Below, piece by piece: positions 17,458-26,855 of a stretch of 64,000 nucleotides of DNA. The DNA lies in assembly GCA_019359095.1 (NCBI GenBank), contig JAHHHZ010000026.1, positions 1-64,000 on the forward strand, given 5' to 3'. Made by a program: the position numbers and the translations under genes. The DNA comes from Pleurocapsa minor HA4230-MV1. GTDB lineage: Bacteria > Cyanobacteriota > Cyanobacteriia > Cyanobacteriales > Xenococcaceae. Numbering within the stretch: the first letter of the stretch is position 1; each line of letters starts with the position of its first letter. Under the pieces are notes generated by a model. That model saw only the letters and a program-made list of their open reading frames with translations, searched no databases and had not been told where the DNA came from.

Positions 17458-18948
17458 ATGAAAGCGATCATGGTAGTCGGAACAACATCTCATGCAGGAA
17501 AATCCTTTCTGACTGCTGCATTATGCCGTATTTTAGCCAGACGTGGTTGGCGCGTCACTCCCTTTAAAGGACAGAATATGGCACTCAACGCTTATGTCAC
17601 CGCCACGGGGGGAGAAATAGGTCATGCTCAAGCTGTTCAAGCATGGGCAGCAAAGGTTGCTCCTCGGGTAGAAATGAATCCGATTCTACTCAAGCCACAA
17701 GGAAACATGACTTCTCAGATCATTATTAAAGGTAAGGCAGTCGGCACAGTAAAAGCGTCGGAGTATTACGAGCAATATTTTGACATGGGCTGGGAGGTCG
17801 TTCAAGAATGTTTGTATCGTCTTTCCTTAGAATTTGATTTAGTTGTCTGTGAAGGGGCAGGTAGCCCAGCAGAAATCAACCTGAAGCATCGCGATCTGAC
17901 TAATATGCGGGTGGCAAAACACCTCAATGCGCCGACAATCCTGGTGGTAGATATCGAACGAGGTGGCGCGTTTGCCCATGTGGTCGGAACTCTAGAACTA
18001 TTAGATCCCCAAGAGCGATCGCTAGTTAAAGGAGTAGTGATTAATAAGTTTAGAGGACAGAAAGAACTATTGGATTCAGGGATCACCTGGTTAGAAGAAA
18101 AAACCCAAGTTCCCGTTTTAGGTGTTATTCCCTGGAGCGATCAACCTTTTCCCGCCGAAGATTCCCTAGATTTATTAGAGAGAAATCGTCGCCGTAGTAG
18201 CCAAGACATCAATATTAATGTAATTAGACTACCCAAAATTGCTAATTTTACCGACTTCGATCCCTTAGAGGCTGAAACTAGTGTGGCGGTAAATTATATT
18301 GATATTCAAGACTCTTTAGGACATCCTGATGCGGTGATTATTCCTGGGACAAAAACTACTATTCCTGACCTGTTGGCAATGGAAAGAAGTGGTATGGCTG
18401 AACAAATCAGAAACTATGCTGCTGCTGGTGGTACTATACTGGGTATCTGTGGCGGATTCCAAATTTTAGGACAACGGATCATCGATCCCGAAGGCTTGGA
18501 AGGAGAGGCAGGAGAGTATAATGCGCTTAATCTGTTACCAATTAGCACGATTCTTTCACCTAATAAAGTTGCTCGACAAAGACAGGTAATTTCTCAATTC
18601 CCTCAAGCGGGATTACCTGTAGATGGCTACGAAATACATCAGGGGCGTAGTAGGATCAGTCGTAGTTTGAAAGAAGGCGCAAATGAGTATCAGCCTATTT
18701 TCGATGATCCAGGATTAGGATTAGTGGATAAAAGTCAATCGATTTGGGGCTGTTATCTTCATGGTCTGTTTGATAATGGTGCTTGGCGACGTTCATGGAT
18801 CAACCAACTGCGCAAACAAAGAGGTATGTCATCTTTGGCTACGGGGATTTCTAATTATCGCGATCAAAGAGAGTCTACTTTGAATAAGCTGGCAGACTTG
18901 GTGGAAAAAAACATAGACTTAAAAGGATTTTTGTCTAGCAATCTTTAA
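17458..18948 (+). CDS. cobQ: Cobyric acid synthase (adenosylcobyrinate amidase)
   Basis: 496 aa. The N-terminal ATP-binding domain (MVVGTTSHAGKSFLTAALC, FKGQNMALNA, EGAGSPAEINL) is followed by a class I glutamine amidotransferase domain with the nucleophile in ILGICGGFQILG and the HQGR block. It amidates four side chains of the corrin ring in cobalamin synthesis. Length and motifs are complete. The ferredoxin gene starts 3 bp after its stop codon, indicating one operon. No cobalamin riboswitch is seen in the short upstream gap. Confidence 0.95.
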   Translation: MKAIMVVGTTSHAGKSFLTAALCRILARRGWRVTPFKGQNMALNAYVTATGGEIGHAQAVQAWAAKVAPRVEMNPILLKPQGNMTSQIIIKGKAVGTVKASEYYEQYFDMGWEVVQECLYRLSLEFDLVVCEGAGSPAEINLKHRDLTNMRVAKHLNAPTILVVDIERGGAFAHVVGTLELLDPQERSLVKGVVINKFRGQKELLDSGITWLEEKTQVPVLGVIPWSDQPFPAEDSLDLLERNRRRSSQDININVIRLPKIANFTDFDPLEAETSVAVNYIDIQDSLGHPDAVIIPGTKTTIPDLLAMERSGMAEQIRNYAAAGGTILGICGGFQILGQRIIDPEGLEGEAGEYNALNLLPISTILSPNKVARQRQVISQFPQAGLPVDGYEIHQGRSRISRSLKEGANEYQPIFDDPGLGLVDKSQSIWGCYLHGLFDNGAWRRSWINQLRKQRGMSSLATGISNYRDQRESTLNKLADLVEKNIDLKGFLSSNL

Positions 18949-18951
18949 AGT

Positions 18952-19191
18952 ATGAGTATAGAAGTTTGTTTTTTACCAGATGAGATAACTGTTTTAGCAG
19001 AATCAGGAGAATCAATATTAGAAGTGGCAAATCGAGCAGGGGTATTTATTGCCACAGGCTGTTTAATGGGTTCTTGTCATGCTTGTGAAGTAGAACTAGA
19101 CGATGGGGAAGCCGTTTGTGCCTGTATTAGCTCTATTCCAGGAGATAGATCCGAGTTGACTATCAATGTTTATGAAGATCCGACTTGGTGA
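18952..19191 (+). CDS. [2Fe-2S] plant-type ferredoxin
   Basis: 79 aa. The cysteine pattern GCLMGSCHACEV (CX4CX2C) with a further Cys pair in EAVCACIS supplies the [2Fe-2S] ligands. It is shorter than photosynthetic PetF and has lost the N-terminal strand region, so it is a specialised ferredoxin. The 3-bp spacing after cobQ points to a role with cobalamin synthesis or simple co-expression. The ATG follows TTTAAAGT. Confidence 0.85.
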   Translation: MSIEVCFLPDEITVLAESGESILEVANRAGVFIATGCLMGSCHACEVELDDGEAVCACISSIPGDRSELTINVYEDPTW

Positions 19192-19194
19192 TTG

Positions 19195-19245
19195 GTGATT
19201 ACTGATTACTGATTACTGATTACTAATTACTGATTACTAATTATT
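19195..19245. repeat. Heptamer tandem array (GATTACT/AATTACT x about 7)
   Basis: It occupies the whole gap between the convergent ferredoxin stop codon (19189-19191) and the hydrolase stop codon (19237-19239) and supplies the last codons of the hydrolase. Same unit as the array at 14157. Confidence 0.88.
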
Positions 19246-20094
19246 GCTCATTGATTCTATAAATTTTCTGAGAATTCCCAGGTATTTTTGCTGATCTAAT
19301 TCGGGTAGGTTGTTATGTCCTGCCTGATGAAAAATTGTGAGCTGTTTGGGTTCAGGTGCAGCAGAATATAGTTTCTTTGCCATCCAGAGGGGGATCGTGC
19401 GATCGCCTGTACCATGCAGGATTAAAATTGGTGTCTGTAGGGATTTAATCTTTGTAAGCGAATCAAAACGTTGGGTTATTAGCAAACTTAAAGGAAACAG
19501 CTTGATTCCAGGCATTAAGCCAGCCATATCTTGAATTGAGGTGAAAGTTCCTTCGGTGATTAAACCAGCCATATCTGGATGTTTGGTAGCTAGTTCAATG
19601 GCGATCGCACCCCCCAAGGATTGACCATAAACAAAGATCTGTTGTGGTTTGATTTGCCTTTCCTGAGTTAAATATTGCCAAGCAGCTTCTGCATCTTCAT
19701 ATACCCTAGTTTCATTAGGGAATACTGGACTACTTTTGCCATAACCCCGATAGTCGATCAGCAGTACCGATACTTCTAGCTGATGTAAAATAGCTGCCAG
19801 TTGGGTTAAATCGCCATTATTACTACCGTTACCGTGAAAATAAAGTAATACTGGTGTAGATGCTTGTGCAGCAGGAATCCACCAACCATGAACTCGCTCC
19901 TTTCCCAAACTGAGCCAAATGTCTTGATAATCTAAACCATAGTCTTGGGGTGTTGATTCAATATAGCTGTCGGGGAAAAAAATTAATTTGGTTTGTCCCC
20001 AATGCAACAATAAACCGAGAGATATATATAATGTTGCCAAGACACTTAAAAGAATTACACTTAATTTGGAAACTACTTTAATCAATTTAATCAA
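19237..20094 (-). CDS. Alpha/beta hydrolase, BEM46/ABHD13-like, membrane-anchored
   Basis: 285 aa. An N-terminal hydrophobic segment (VVSKLSVILLSVLATLYISL) anchors the protein. Then come the oxyanion loop LYFHGNGSN, the nucleophile elbow VYGQSLGGAIA, Asp in LHGTGDRTIPL and His in QAGHNNLPE. This order matches the BEM46-type serine hydrolases. The substrate is unknown, and a lipid or peptide ester is possible. Convergent with the ferredoxin gene. The last codons derive from the heptamer array. Confidence 0.82.
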   Translation of the reverse strand: MIKLIKVVSKLSVILLSVLATLYISLGLLLHWGQTKLIFFPDSYIESTPQDYGLDYQDIWLSLGKERVHGWWIPAAQASTPVLLYFHGNGSNNGDLTQLAAILHQLEVSVLLIDYRGYGKSSPVFPNETRVYEDAEAAWQYLTQERQIKPQQIFVYGQSLGGAIAIELATKHPDMAGLITEGTFTSIQDMAGLMPGIKLFPLSLLITQRFDSLTKIKSLQTPILILHGTGDRTIPLWMAKKLYSAAPEPKQLTIFHQAGHNNLPELDQQKYLGILRKFIESMSNN

Positions 20095-20179
20095 TTGGAT
20101 TTAGTTTCAGACAATACGACCATAATCTAGCTTAACCAGAGGAGTGTTCTCTTGAAATTGATTAAAAAGCAATTAATAT

Positions 20180-20908
20180 TTAGTAAGCACCATTTTTACG
20201 CGGAAATAACATCACCCCAATAGTTTTGAAGATAATCCATAAATCTAGGAAAAAATTATAGTTGTTAGCATAATAGACATCGATCTGTACTCTTTTGGGA
20301 TAAGGAATGTCATTTCTACCTGAAACCTGCCATAAGCCAGTAATTCCTGGTCTCACCTGAAGTACAATATTTATTTGACGACCGTATTTTGCTAACTCTT
20401 CTGGTACTAATGGTCTTGGCCCAACTACGCTCATTTCTCCTTTTAAGACATTCCAAAATTGAGGTAATTCATCCAGACTAGTCAAGCGCAAAAATTGACC
20501 CATCTTTGTAATTCGCGGGTCTTGTTTAAGCTTAAAGCTGGCTTGAAATTCTTGACGCATTTGCTCAGAATCTTGCATGATTGCCTCTAATGCTCGATCG
20601 GCATTATGAACCATAGTTCTAAATTTAATACAGTTGAAAGCTTGATGATTCTTGCCAATTCTCTTCTGGACATAAAATATTGATCCTGGAGAATTTAAGG
20701 CAACTAAAATCACCAAAATTAAATACAAGGGAGAAAATATAGTCAATACTAATAAGGCAAAAACTATATCAAATATTCGTTTGTAAAAATTTCCGTTTAA
20801 GATAAAGAAGGATAATCTCAATCGATGAGGATTGAATAAAGCTCGACCGCTTTTTCTAATTAGCCCTTGTACTATCTTGACGGAAACAAGCTGGCTGTTT
20901 GCAGTCAT
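20180..20908 (-). CDS. Undecaprenyl-phosphate sugar-1-phosphate transferase (short WcaJ/WbaP type)
   Basis: 242 aa. The bacterial sugar-transferase domain shows a re-entrant hydrophobic helix (IFDIVFALLVLTIFSPLYLI), then FKFRTM-like CIKFRTMVHNAD, RLTSLDELPQFWNVLKGEMS and VGPRPLVPEEL. It lacks the four-helix N-terminal membrane domain of long forms, so it is the minimal catalytic type. It starts glycan assembly by loading a sugar phosphate on undecaprenyl phosphate at the inner membrane. It is part of a minus-strand group with the two glycosyltransferase genes upstream. Confidence 0.9.
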   Translation of the reverse strand: MTANSQLVSVKIVQGLIRKSGRALFNPHRLRLSFFILNGNFYKRIFDIVFALLVLTIFSPLYLILVILVALNSPGSIFYVQKRIGKNHQAFNCIKFRTMVHNADRALEAIMQDSEQMRQEFQASFKLKQDPRITKMGQFLRLTSLDELPQFWNVLKGEMSVVGPRPLVPEELAKYGRQINIVLQVRPGITGLWQVSGRNDIPYPKRVQIDVYYANNYNFFLDLWIIFKTIGVMLFPRKNGAY

Positions 20909-21005
20909 CTTACTCCTTCATACATCACACCACACCGTTCAATGATAAATCTATCAAGCTTAAATTGGCTGATATTTGTCAATTTAAAGGTGAATAGACT
21001 CTTTT

Positions 21006-22151
21006 CTATGTTTTCGATTGCGACCACTCTTGATAGCAATCCTCAATATATTTTAAATAGGACTGTTGGAAAACCACGGGACTAAATTTATTCGCTTGTA
21101 ATCGGCAATTCTTTGGCTCAATTTGGGGTTGTAGCTGTTCAAAACTCTTAACCGCAGCAACTAAGGCTTCTGGTTGTTGAGTATCAAACAATAAACCTGT
21201 ACCATCTTGAGGACATTGACGAATATCTTTAACTGTTTCTAAGGCTCCTCCTTTTCCATAGGCAATTACTGGTGTACCGCAGGCTTGAGCCTCAACTAGA
21301 GCAATTCCGAAATCTTCACAGGCTGCGTAAACAAAGGCTTTGGCTTTAGTTATATACTCCTGAACGATATGATCGGGTTGCCAACCTAAAACTTGGATAT
21401 GAGACTCGGCTAGTTGGCGTATTTCTGATAATTGTGAGCCTGCACCAATAATTACCAGCGGTTTTTTTAGTTGATTAAATGCTTTGACGATTAAGCATAT
21501 TTGTTTATAACTCACCAATCGAGAAATTGTCAGATAAAAGTCGGCTTTTTCTGGCTGAAAATTAAATTTATCTAGGTTAACTGGCGGATAAATGACTTTG
21601 GCAGAGCGACGATAACAGCGCCAAATACGCTTGGCTGTATGCTGAGAATTAGCAATAAAATAGTCCACTCGGTTAGCCGAAATGACATCCCACTCGCGCA
21701 TTCGATGGAGAATATATCGGGCGATCAATCCTTTTATTCCTCTACCTTGGCGATCGCCTTGTAGGTAATCAAAAGTTAAGTCCCAAGCATAGCGCATTGG
21801 AGTATGACAGTAACAAATATGGAGTTGATGAGGATTGGTCAAAACTCCTTTAGCTACAGCATGAGAAGAAGATAAAATGACATCATATTGATTTAGATTT
21901 AGTTGCTCGATCGCGATGGGTAACAGGGGCAAATATTTCTGGACACCATTACGAGCTTGGGGAAAATTTTGCAGAAAGGTGGTTTTGATTGCTCTTTGAT
22001 AAAGGTAACTCTGAGGATTAGTGGACTCGAAATCAATCAGAGCGTACAAATCAGCATCAATATGATTTAAGATTTCTTGGACTACTAGCTCAGAGCCTCC
22101 AGTCGCTTTAGGAGTCAACCACTCGTGGACTAGAGCATATTTTAATTCCAC
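21006..22151 (-). CDS. Glycosyltransferase family 4 protein
   Basis: 381 aa GT-B enzyme. N-terminal acceptor domain with YALVHEWLTPKATGGSELV; C-terminal donor domain with LTISRLVSYKQI, VIIGAGSQL, YAACEDFGIALVEAQACGTPVIAY (the E-x7-E motif of GT4). It transfers a nucleotide-activated sugar to a growing surface glycan. Its context between the sugar transferase and the GT39 gene supports exopolysaccharide or O-antigen work. Sugar specificity is unknown. Confidence 0.88.
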   Translation of the reverse strand: MELKYALVHEWLTPKATGGSELVVQEILNHIDADLYALIDFESTNPQSYLYQRAIKTTFLQNFPQARNGVQKYLPLLPIAIEQLNLNQYDVILSSSHAVAKGVLTNPHQLHICYCHTPMRYAWDLTFDYLQGDRQGRGIKGLIARYILHRMREWDVISANRVDYFIANSQHTAKRIWRCYRRSAKVIYPPVNLDKFNFQPEKADFYLTISRLVSYKQICLIVKAFNQLKKPLVIIGAGSQLSEIRQLAESHIQVLGWQPDHIVQEYITKAKAFVYAACEDFGIALVEAQACGTPVIAYGKGGALETVKDIRQCPQDGTGLLFDTQQPEALVAAVKSFEQLQPQIEPKNCRLQANKFSPVVFQQSYLKYIEDCYQEWSQSKT

Positions 22152-22172
22152 AGCTAGTTATTGAGTTATTTA

Positions 22173-23756
22173 CTATTTTTGGGTGATCAGTTGCCATGAT
22201 ACAACACTTGCTAGAACTTCTTGGTCTTTTAGCTTGGGGGCAGGTAGTATATCTGAATTAATTAGAAAATAAGCGGGTTTTGATTCTTGCCAAAGCTGCT
22301 CTAGCCGATCGTTGGACTGAGGAATTACTACGCGATCGCTGTAAAATTCTAATGACGGACGGAAATAAGGATGATTGGTATATATTTTCTGGAAACTCGG
22401 AATTTTTGCTTGCAGCATCGTTGCTACAGGTTGAACGGGAAAATCATTATTTAATTCCCACAGCCAATGAGGAGAATTAAACAGCAGTAATAGAGCCAGA
22501 TAGAACCCAACTCCTATAATTACAATAAAGTGACGATTGCGTAGCCAGATTAATGCTGATGCCGCAGTGAAGCTAATGGCTACGACTAATAAGATTAAGG
22601 CTAAATCGATTTGTGGTACTGGCGCGACAAAACCATAATAAACACCGCCCAACCAACAAATTAGGGTAATAAAACTTAGGGATACCTGCCAAAAGTAAGC
22701 TAACTGTTTTTTTTGCCAAATTTTGTTCAAACTAGCGCCAATTAACAGTGATAATCCTGGATAAAGAGGAATTACATACCAGGGCAATTTAGTTTTCATC
22801 AAAGAGATTGCCAGCAGATAAACTCCCGTCCAGACTAAAGTTAGTTTTCCCCAACTAAGATGACGATTAGCCCAGGCTAATTTGACTCCGTGTGGCAGAA
22901 ATATGAGCCAGGGAAAGCTATATTTGGCTATTTCTAGCAAATAGTACCAAGGAGGGCCAGAAATGGTGCTGACGGGCGCCCAAATGCGTTTGAAGGTCTG
23001 CTCTCCTAAACTGATGCCTAAAAATTGCGCTCCATAATGAAAATATTGTAGACAATACCAGGCGATCGCAGGAATTACCCCTAACAGTAAACCCGCCCAT
23101 AAATAAGGATTTTTCAACAACTTAGGGCTGTCCCAAGCTGTAAAGAGGAGTACAATTCCCCCCAACAAGACACCCATCATCATGCCTTTAGTCAGACAGA
23201 TCATGCCCAAGGCGATGCCTGCACCCAACAACCAGGAATTACGTTGTCTACCGCGCAACAAACACCAAACCCCTAAACAAAACCAGCAGGCGATCGCGCC
23301 ATCGAGCATTGCTAAGCGACCATGACGAGCTATAGGCAGTAAAGTTAAATAGACTAAAGCGCTAAAAATTGCTGTGGCAAGATGAAGAAAAAGTTCTCGG
23401 GCAATTAAATACACCAATGGAACAGAACAGGCAGACAAAAGCGCAGGAACTAGGCGCGTACTCCATTCGCTGACACCAAATAGTCTGTAACTAACAGCAA
23501 TTAACCAGTGAATTAAGGGCGGTTTATTCCAGTAAGGTTCACCATAGTTAATGGTGGGATAGAGCCACGTTTGACTACCTGGTTCAGCGCGCCAGATATT
23601 GCGGGCAACTCCCGCGACAATTCCTTCATCCCAATCTCTGAGGGGCAAATCTCCTAAACCAGAGGTATAGAGCATTACCGCAGCCACAAGCAAACAGATT
23701 ACCCATAGACTATCTCTCTTAAACAATTTTGAACCAAACGCCACCTCGTTTTTCAT
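22173..23756 (-). CDS. Glycosyltransferase family 39 (ArnT/PMT-like) membrane protein
   Basis: 527 aa with about eleven membrane segments. The first periplasmic loop has LRDWDEGIVAGVARN, giving the catalytic acidic pair typical of GT39, and EPYWNKPPLIHWL follows. Such enzymes use polyprenyl-linked sugars to glycosylate lipid A or proteins on the periplasmic side. It lies 21 bp upstream of the GT4 gene on the same strand, so it is probably first in that operon. Confidence 0.85.
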   Translation of the reverse strand: MKNEVAFGSKLFKRDSLWVICLLVAAVMLYTSGLGDLPLRDWDEGIVAGVARNIWRAEPGSQTWLYPTINYGEPYWNKPPLIHWLIAVSYRLFGVSEWSTRLVPALLSACSVPLVYLIARELFLHLATAIFSALVYLTLLPIARHGRLAMLDGAIACWFCLGVWCLLRGRQRNSWLLGAGIALGMICLTKGMMMGVLLGGIVLLFTAWDSPKLLKNPYLWAGLLLGVIPAIAWYCLQYFHYGAQFLGISLGEQTFKRIWAPVSTISGPPWYYLLEIAKYSFPWLIFLPHGVKLAWANRHLSWGKLTLVWTGVYLLAISLMKTKLPWYVIPLYPGLSLLIGASLNKIWQKKQLAYFWQVSLSFITLICWLGGVYYGFVAPVPQIDLALILLVVAISFTAASALIWLRNRHFIVIIGVGFYLALLLLFNSPHWLWELNNDFPVQPVATMLQAKIPSFQKIYTNHPYFRPSLEFYSDRVVIPQSNDRLEQLWQESKPAYFLINSDILPAPKLKDQEVLASVVSWQLITQK

Positions 23757-23797
23757 GCCTGTTGCTGGTTCTCCCTAATTCCCTAATTCCCCTTCTT

Positions 23798-23841
23798 GAA
23801 CGGGTCGCTTATGGGGGAAACCCCCAAGACCGCGCCCGTTC
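23798..23841. repeat. Nested palindromic repeat
   Basis: Outer arms GAACGGG/CCCGTTC enclose a perfect hairpin GGGGGAAACCCCC (23813-23825). A similar G5/C5 hairpin sits at 49153-49166. This is a typical cyanobacterial intergenic palindrome, here between ssb and the GT39 gene. Confidence 0.7.
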
Positions 23842-23849
23842 GCAATTCC

Positions 23850-24227
23850 CTATTCTGGGTAACCACTGACTCCACCAGGGTAGCCACTCACTTCGCTAGA
23901 GTCATTATCTCTTTTGGAACCTAATAGTTCTAAACGATCAACTTTAATGATCGGGCGCGATCGCAATCCTCCCGTATTACGATCTGTCCAGGTTTCAATT
24001 TTAAAAGAACCTTGCACCGCAATTTGTTTCCCTTTGCTGACATAATTTCCTGCTATCTCGGCAGTTTTGCCCCAAATTTCGAGATTAAACCAATCTGGTT
24101 GCTCGCTATTGCGACTAGGGCGACTGACGGCTAAAGGTAAAGTACATTTAACTGAACCAGAATCAAAATATTTTACCTCTGGGTTAGCACCAGCACGACC
24201 GACTAAATTAACTACATTAAGAGCCAT
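23850..24227 (-). CDS. ssb: Single-stranded DNA-binding protein, short cyanobacterial form
   Basis: 125 aa. The OB fold is clear (NVVNLVGRAGANPEVKYF, WFNLEIWGKTAEIAGNYV, GKQIAVQGSFKIETW). The C-terminus ends in a short repeated SGYPGG/SGYPE tail and lacks the acidic DDDIPF-type tip that recruits partner proteins in most bacteria. It binds single-stranded DNA in replication and repair, probably as a tetramer. It diverges from cysS. ATG start with strong conservation from residue 1. Confidence 0.9.
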   Translation of the reverse strand: MALNVVNLVGRAGANPEVKYFDSGSVKCTLPLAVSRPSRNSEQPDWFNLEIWGKTAEIAGNYVSKGKQIAVQGSFKIETWTDRNTGGLRSRPIIKVDRLELLGSKRDNDSSEVSGYPGGVSGYPE

Positions 24228-24407
24228 AAATTTGATAATTATAGTACTAAAGAACTAAATTAAGATTTTTTAGTTTAGCAAATTATAGCCAAGCACTACA
24301 AATTGTCCGTAGGTGAAAGAGCTAAAATCTAGAATTAGTTGCTAAACAGATCGATCATCCGTGTTCATCAATTAAGATTATTTAGATCATCCAATAAACC
24401 CCTAGTC

Positions 24408-25841
24408 ATGACTTTAACCGTATACAATACCCTCACTCGCAACAAATCAGCGTTTCAGACCATTGAAGAGCATAAAGTGCGGATGTATTGCTGTGGCATA
24501 ACTGTTTATGACTATTGCCACCTAGGTCATGCTAGAACTTGTTTAGTTTGGGATGTGGTGCGTCGCTATTTACAGTGGAGTGGCTACGAAGTTAACTATA
24601 TTCAGAACTTTACTGATATTGACGATAAAATTCTCAAGCGCGCCAATCAAGAAGGAACATCGATGGAGGCGGTTTCGGAGAAGTATATCGCTGCCTACTT
24701 TGAAGATATGGAACGTTTAGGAGTAGGAAAAGCAGATGCCTATCCTCGTGCAACCCATACTTTGAATGGTATCAAGCGTTTAATCGCCGAACTAGAACAA
24801 AAAGGTTTTGCCTATCCTGCTGAGGGTGATGTTTACTATGCAGTGCAGAAGTTTCCTGATTATGGCAAGCTGTCGGGTAGGAAATTAGCAGATATGCAGG
24901 CAGGTGCTAGCGGTAGAGTTGATGAAGATCCAGATAGTAAAAAACAATATCCCTTTGATTTTGCCCTCTGGAAGGCGGCTAAAGAGGGTGAACCAGCTTG
25001 GGAGTCTCCTTGGGGAAATGGTCGTCCTGGCTGGCATATCGAGTGTTCGGCGATGGTGCGCGAAAGACTGGGAGAAACTATCGATCTTCATGTAGGTGGT
25101 GGGGATTTGACTTTTCCCCATCATGAAAACGAAATTGCCCAATCAGAAGCAGTTACGGGTCAACCCTTGGCTAACTATTGGCTACACAACGGCATGATTA
25201 TTGTCGAAGGGAAAAAGATGTCTAAATCTTTAGGCAACTTTATTACGATCCGCGAATTGTTAGATAAATATGAACCAATGGCGGTACGTTTATTTATCTT
25301 GCAGGCTCAATATCGCAAACCTGTAGATTTTACCGATGAAGCCTTAACTACGGCGACGCATAGTTGGTCAACTCTCAAAGAAGGATTACTGTTTGGTCAT
25401 CAATATGGGAAACAACTAGGTTTTTCTGGGACAGATTTGTTAAACGAGGAACTAGTAACCAGATTTAAATCCGCTGTAGATGATGACTTCAATTTCGCTG
25501 GTGGATTAGCAGTACTGTTTGAAATTGCTAAGAACCTAAGTAAGGAAGGTAATATTCTAATTCACGAAGGAACAACTAAAACTGACGCTCAATCATTAGA
25601 GCAACAATGGCAAACTTTGACCCAATTAGCCACTGTTTTAGGTTTTACAGCCAGTACTGATGAAGATAGTAGTGATACAGGTTTAAGTGACTCAGAAATT
25701 GATGCTTTAGTCCAGCAGCGTAATGAAGCTAGAAACAATAAAGATTATGCCCAAAGCGATCGCCTTCGAGATGAATTACAAGCTCAAGGTATTACTTTAA
25801 TCGATAAACCTGGAGGAATAACTATTTGGAATCGAGATTAA
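24408..25841 (+). CDS. cysS: Cysteine--tRNA ligase
   Basis: 477 aa from the ATG at 24408 (MTLTVYNTLTRNK); the frame is open 23 codons further upstream from a TTG, but that part is not conserved. HIGH motif YDYCHLGHAR, a zinc-binding Cys in MYCCGITVYD, WHIECSAM, and KMSKS in GKKMSKSLGNF are all present. The C-terminal helical domain is complete ([17 protein letters not shown]). It charges tRNA-Cys (4300-4370). About 100 bp of its 3' end is duplicated at 27595-27715. Confidence 0.96.
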   Translation: MTLTVYNTLTRNKSAFQTIEEHKVRMYCCGITVYDYCHLGHARTCLVWDVVRRYLQWSGYEVNYIQNFTDIDDKILKRANQEGTSMEAVSEKYIAAYFEDMERLGVGKADAYPRATHTLNGIKRLIAELEQKGFAYPAEGDVYYAVQKFPDYGKLSGRKLADMQAGASGRVDEDPDSKKQYPFDFALWKAAKEGEPAWESPWGNGRPGWHIECSAMVRERLGETIDLHVGGGDLTFPHHENEIAQSEAVTGQPLANYWLHNGMIIVEGKKMSKSLGNFITIRELLDKYEPMAVRLFILQAQYRKPVDFTDEALTTATHSWSTLKEGLLFGHQYGKQLGFSGTDLLNEELVTRFKSAVDDDFNFAGGLAVLFEIAKNLSKEGNILIHEGTTKTDAQSLEQQWQTLTQLATVLGFTASTDEDSSDTGLSDSEIDALVQQRNEARNNKDYAQSDRLRDELQAQGITLIDKPGGITIWNRD

Positions 25842-25926
25842 ATTTTGCTGTAGAGCAACTTGATTATAATAAAGCTTACTAATTAGAAAAGATGGAAACT
25901 TAAATACAGAACAATAATTTAATTTA

Positions 25927-26142
25927 ATGACCATTGAACAACAACTAGAACTGAAAGAAATTAAAAAGCTAATTAGCGATCGCTTTGATAAGCAAGATGA
26001 GAAAATCAATGACATTAGAATTGAACTTGCTGGGATTGAAGTCGATACTACATGGATTAAGTGGTTGTTTGGTGAGTTGTTAAGCTTTATCTTAATTTTG
26101 TTAAGTGTGATAATTACGGTAATTTTTAAGTTGGTCGGTTAA
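25927..26142 (+). CDS. Small membrane protein with N-terminal coiled coil
   Basis: 71 aa. The first half is charged and heptad-like (QQLELKEIKKLISDRFDKQ), and the second half is one hydrophobic span (FGELLSFILILLSVIITVIF). I do not recognise the family; small proteins of this shape occur widely in cyanobacteria next to mobile or accessory genes. ATG start 85 bp after cysS. Confidence 0.55.
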   Translation: MTIEQQLELKEIKKLISDRFDKQDEKINDIRIELAGIEVDTTWIKWLFGELLSFILILLSVIITVIFKLVG

Positions 26143-26393
26143 ATAATTTTAGAGATTAGCGATCGCACCTACCACAACGACAATTGACCCTCTTCGTCGG
26201 GTAAATATTTTGTCATTCCATAGCCAGTCAAGATTTCTGTTTGGCGATCGCTTTTGGATTGGGAAATATTGAATCTGGAAATACTAAAACTGTTTAACAA
26301 ACGTAGTAGTCATCTTTAGACAGATGCGAAAATCTCCAACAGCAATTTATAATTCTGGGAACAATTATACTAAACTAAAATTATTAAACGATT

Positions 26394-26600
26394 ATGAACT
26401 TGAAAAAATTAACTTTACCTTTAATCTTAGGTTTATCTCTCCTGTTTGGAGCTTGCCAAGAATCAAACAATACTGAAGATGCAGGTGAAGCGATAGAAAA
26501 TGCTGGAGAAGATGCGGGTAATGCTGTCAAAGAAGGTGTTAATGATGCAGGAGACGCGATAGAAGATGCAGGAGACGCAGTAAAAGATACAACTAATTAG
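26394..26600 (+). CDS. Small lipoprotein with acidic alanine-rich repeats
   Basis: 68 aa. Signal peptide KKLTLPLILGLSLLFGAC with lipobox LFGAC, then a mature part built of about six copies of an 11-residue-like unit (DAGEAIENAGE, DAGNAVKEGVN, DAGDAIEDAGD). The repeats are amphipathic and resemble small entericidin/Lea-like lipoproteins. Predicted to be membrane-attached; the function is unknown. Confidence 0.65.
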   Translation: MNLKKLTLPLILGLSLLFGACQESNNTEDAGEAIENAGEDAGNAVKEGVNDAGDAIEDAGDAVKDTTN

Positions 26601-26740
26601 TTTTGGCGATCCCGAAGGGTAGGCGCGACGCGAAGGACGCGAAGCTTATCCGAAGGTGTATACCGCAAGGGTACTAACTCCGTGTCGCCCTTTAGGGAAT
26701 CCTTTAGGACTAGTCCTTTAGGGAAGCCTAATCGCTAATC
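26601..26740. repeat. Clustered short palindromic repeats (CCTTTAGGG / GCGACGCGAAGG types)
   Basis: The gap contains several words that recur across the window: CCTTTAGGGA, TCCTTTAGGAC, CGCGACGCGAAGGACGCGAAGC and TACCGCAAGGGTA. The inverted forms occur at 27500-27560, and related words at 44231, 49070, 52740-52810 and 56690. This is a typical hairpin-forming repeat cluster of cyanobacterial intergenic DNA. Confidence 0.7.
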
Positions 26741-26855
26741 AGCTTTTTCATCAGTTTGGCTCTTACTTACTTATTAATAGACATCTTTACAGAGTAATTA
26801 CTGTTGTTAATTAATAGTATGTTTAAAAAGGGACAAAATTTAGGTATTCAAAAAA

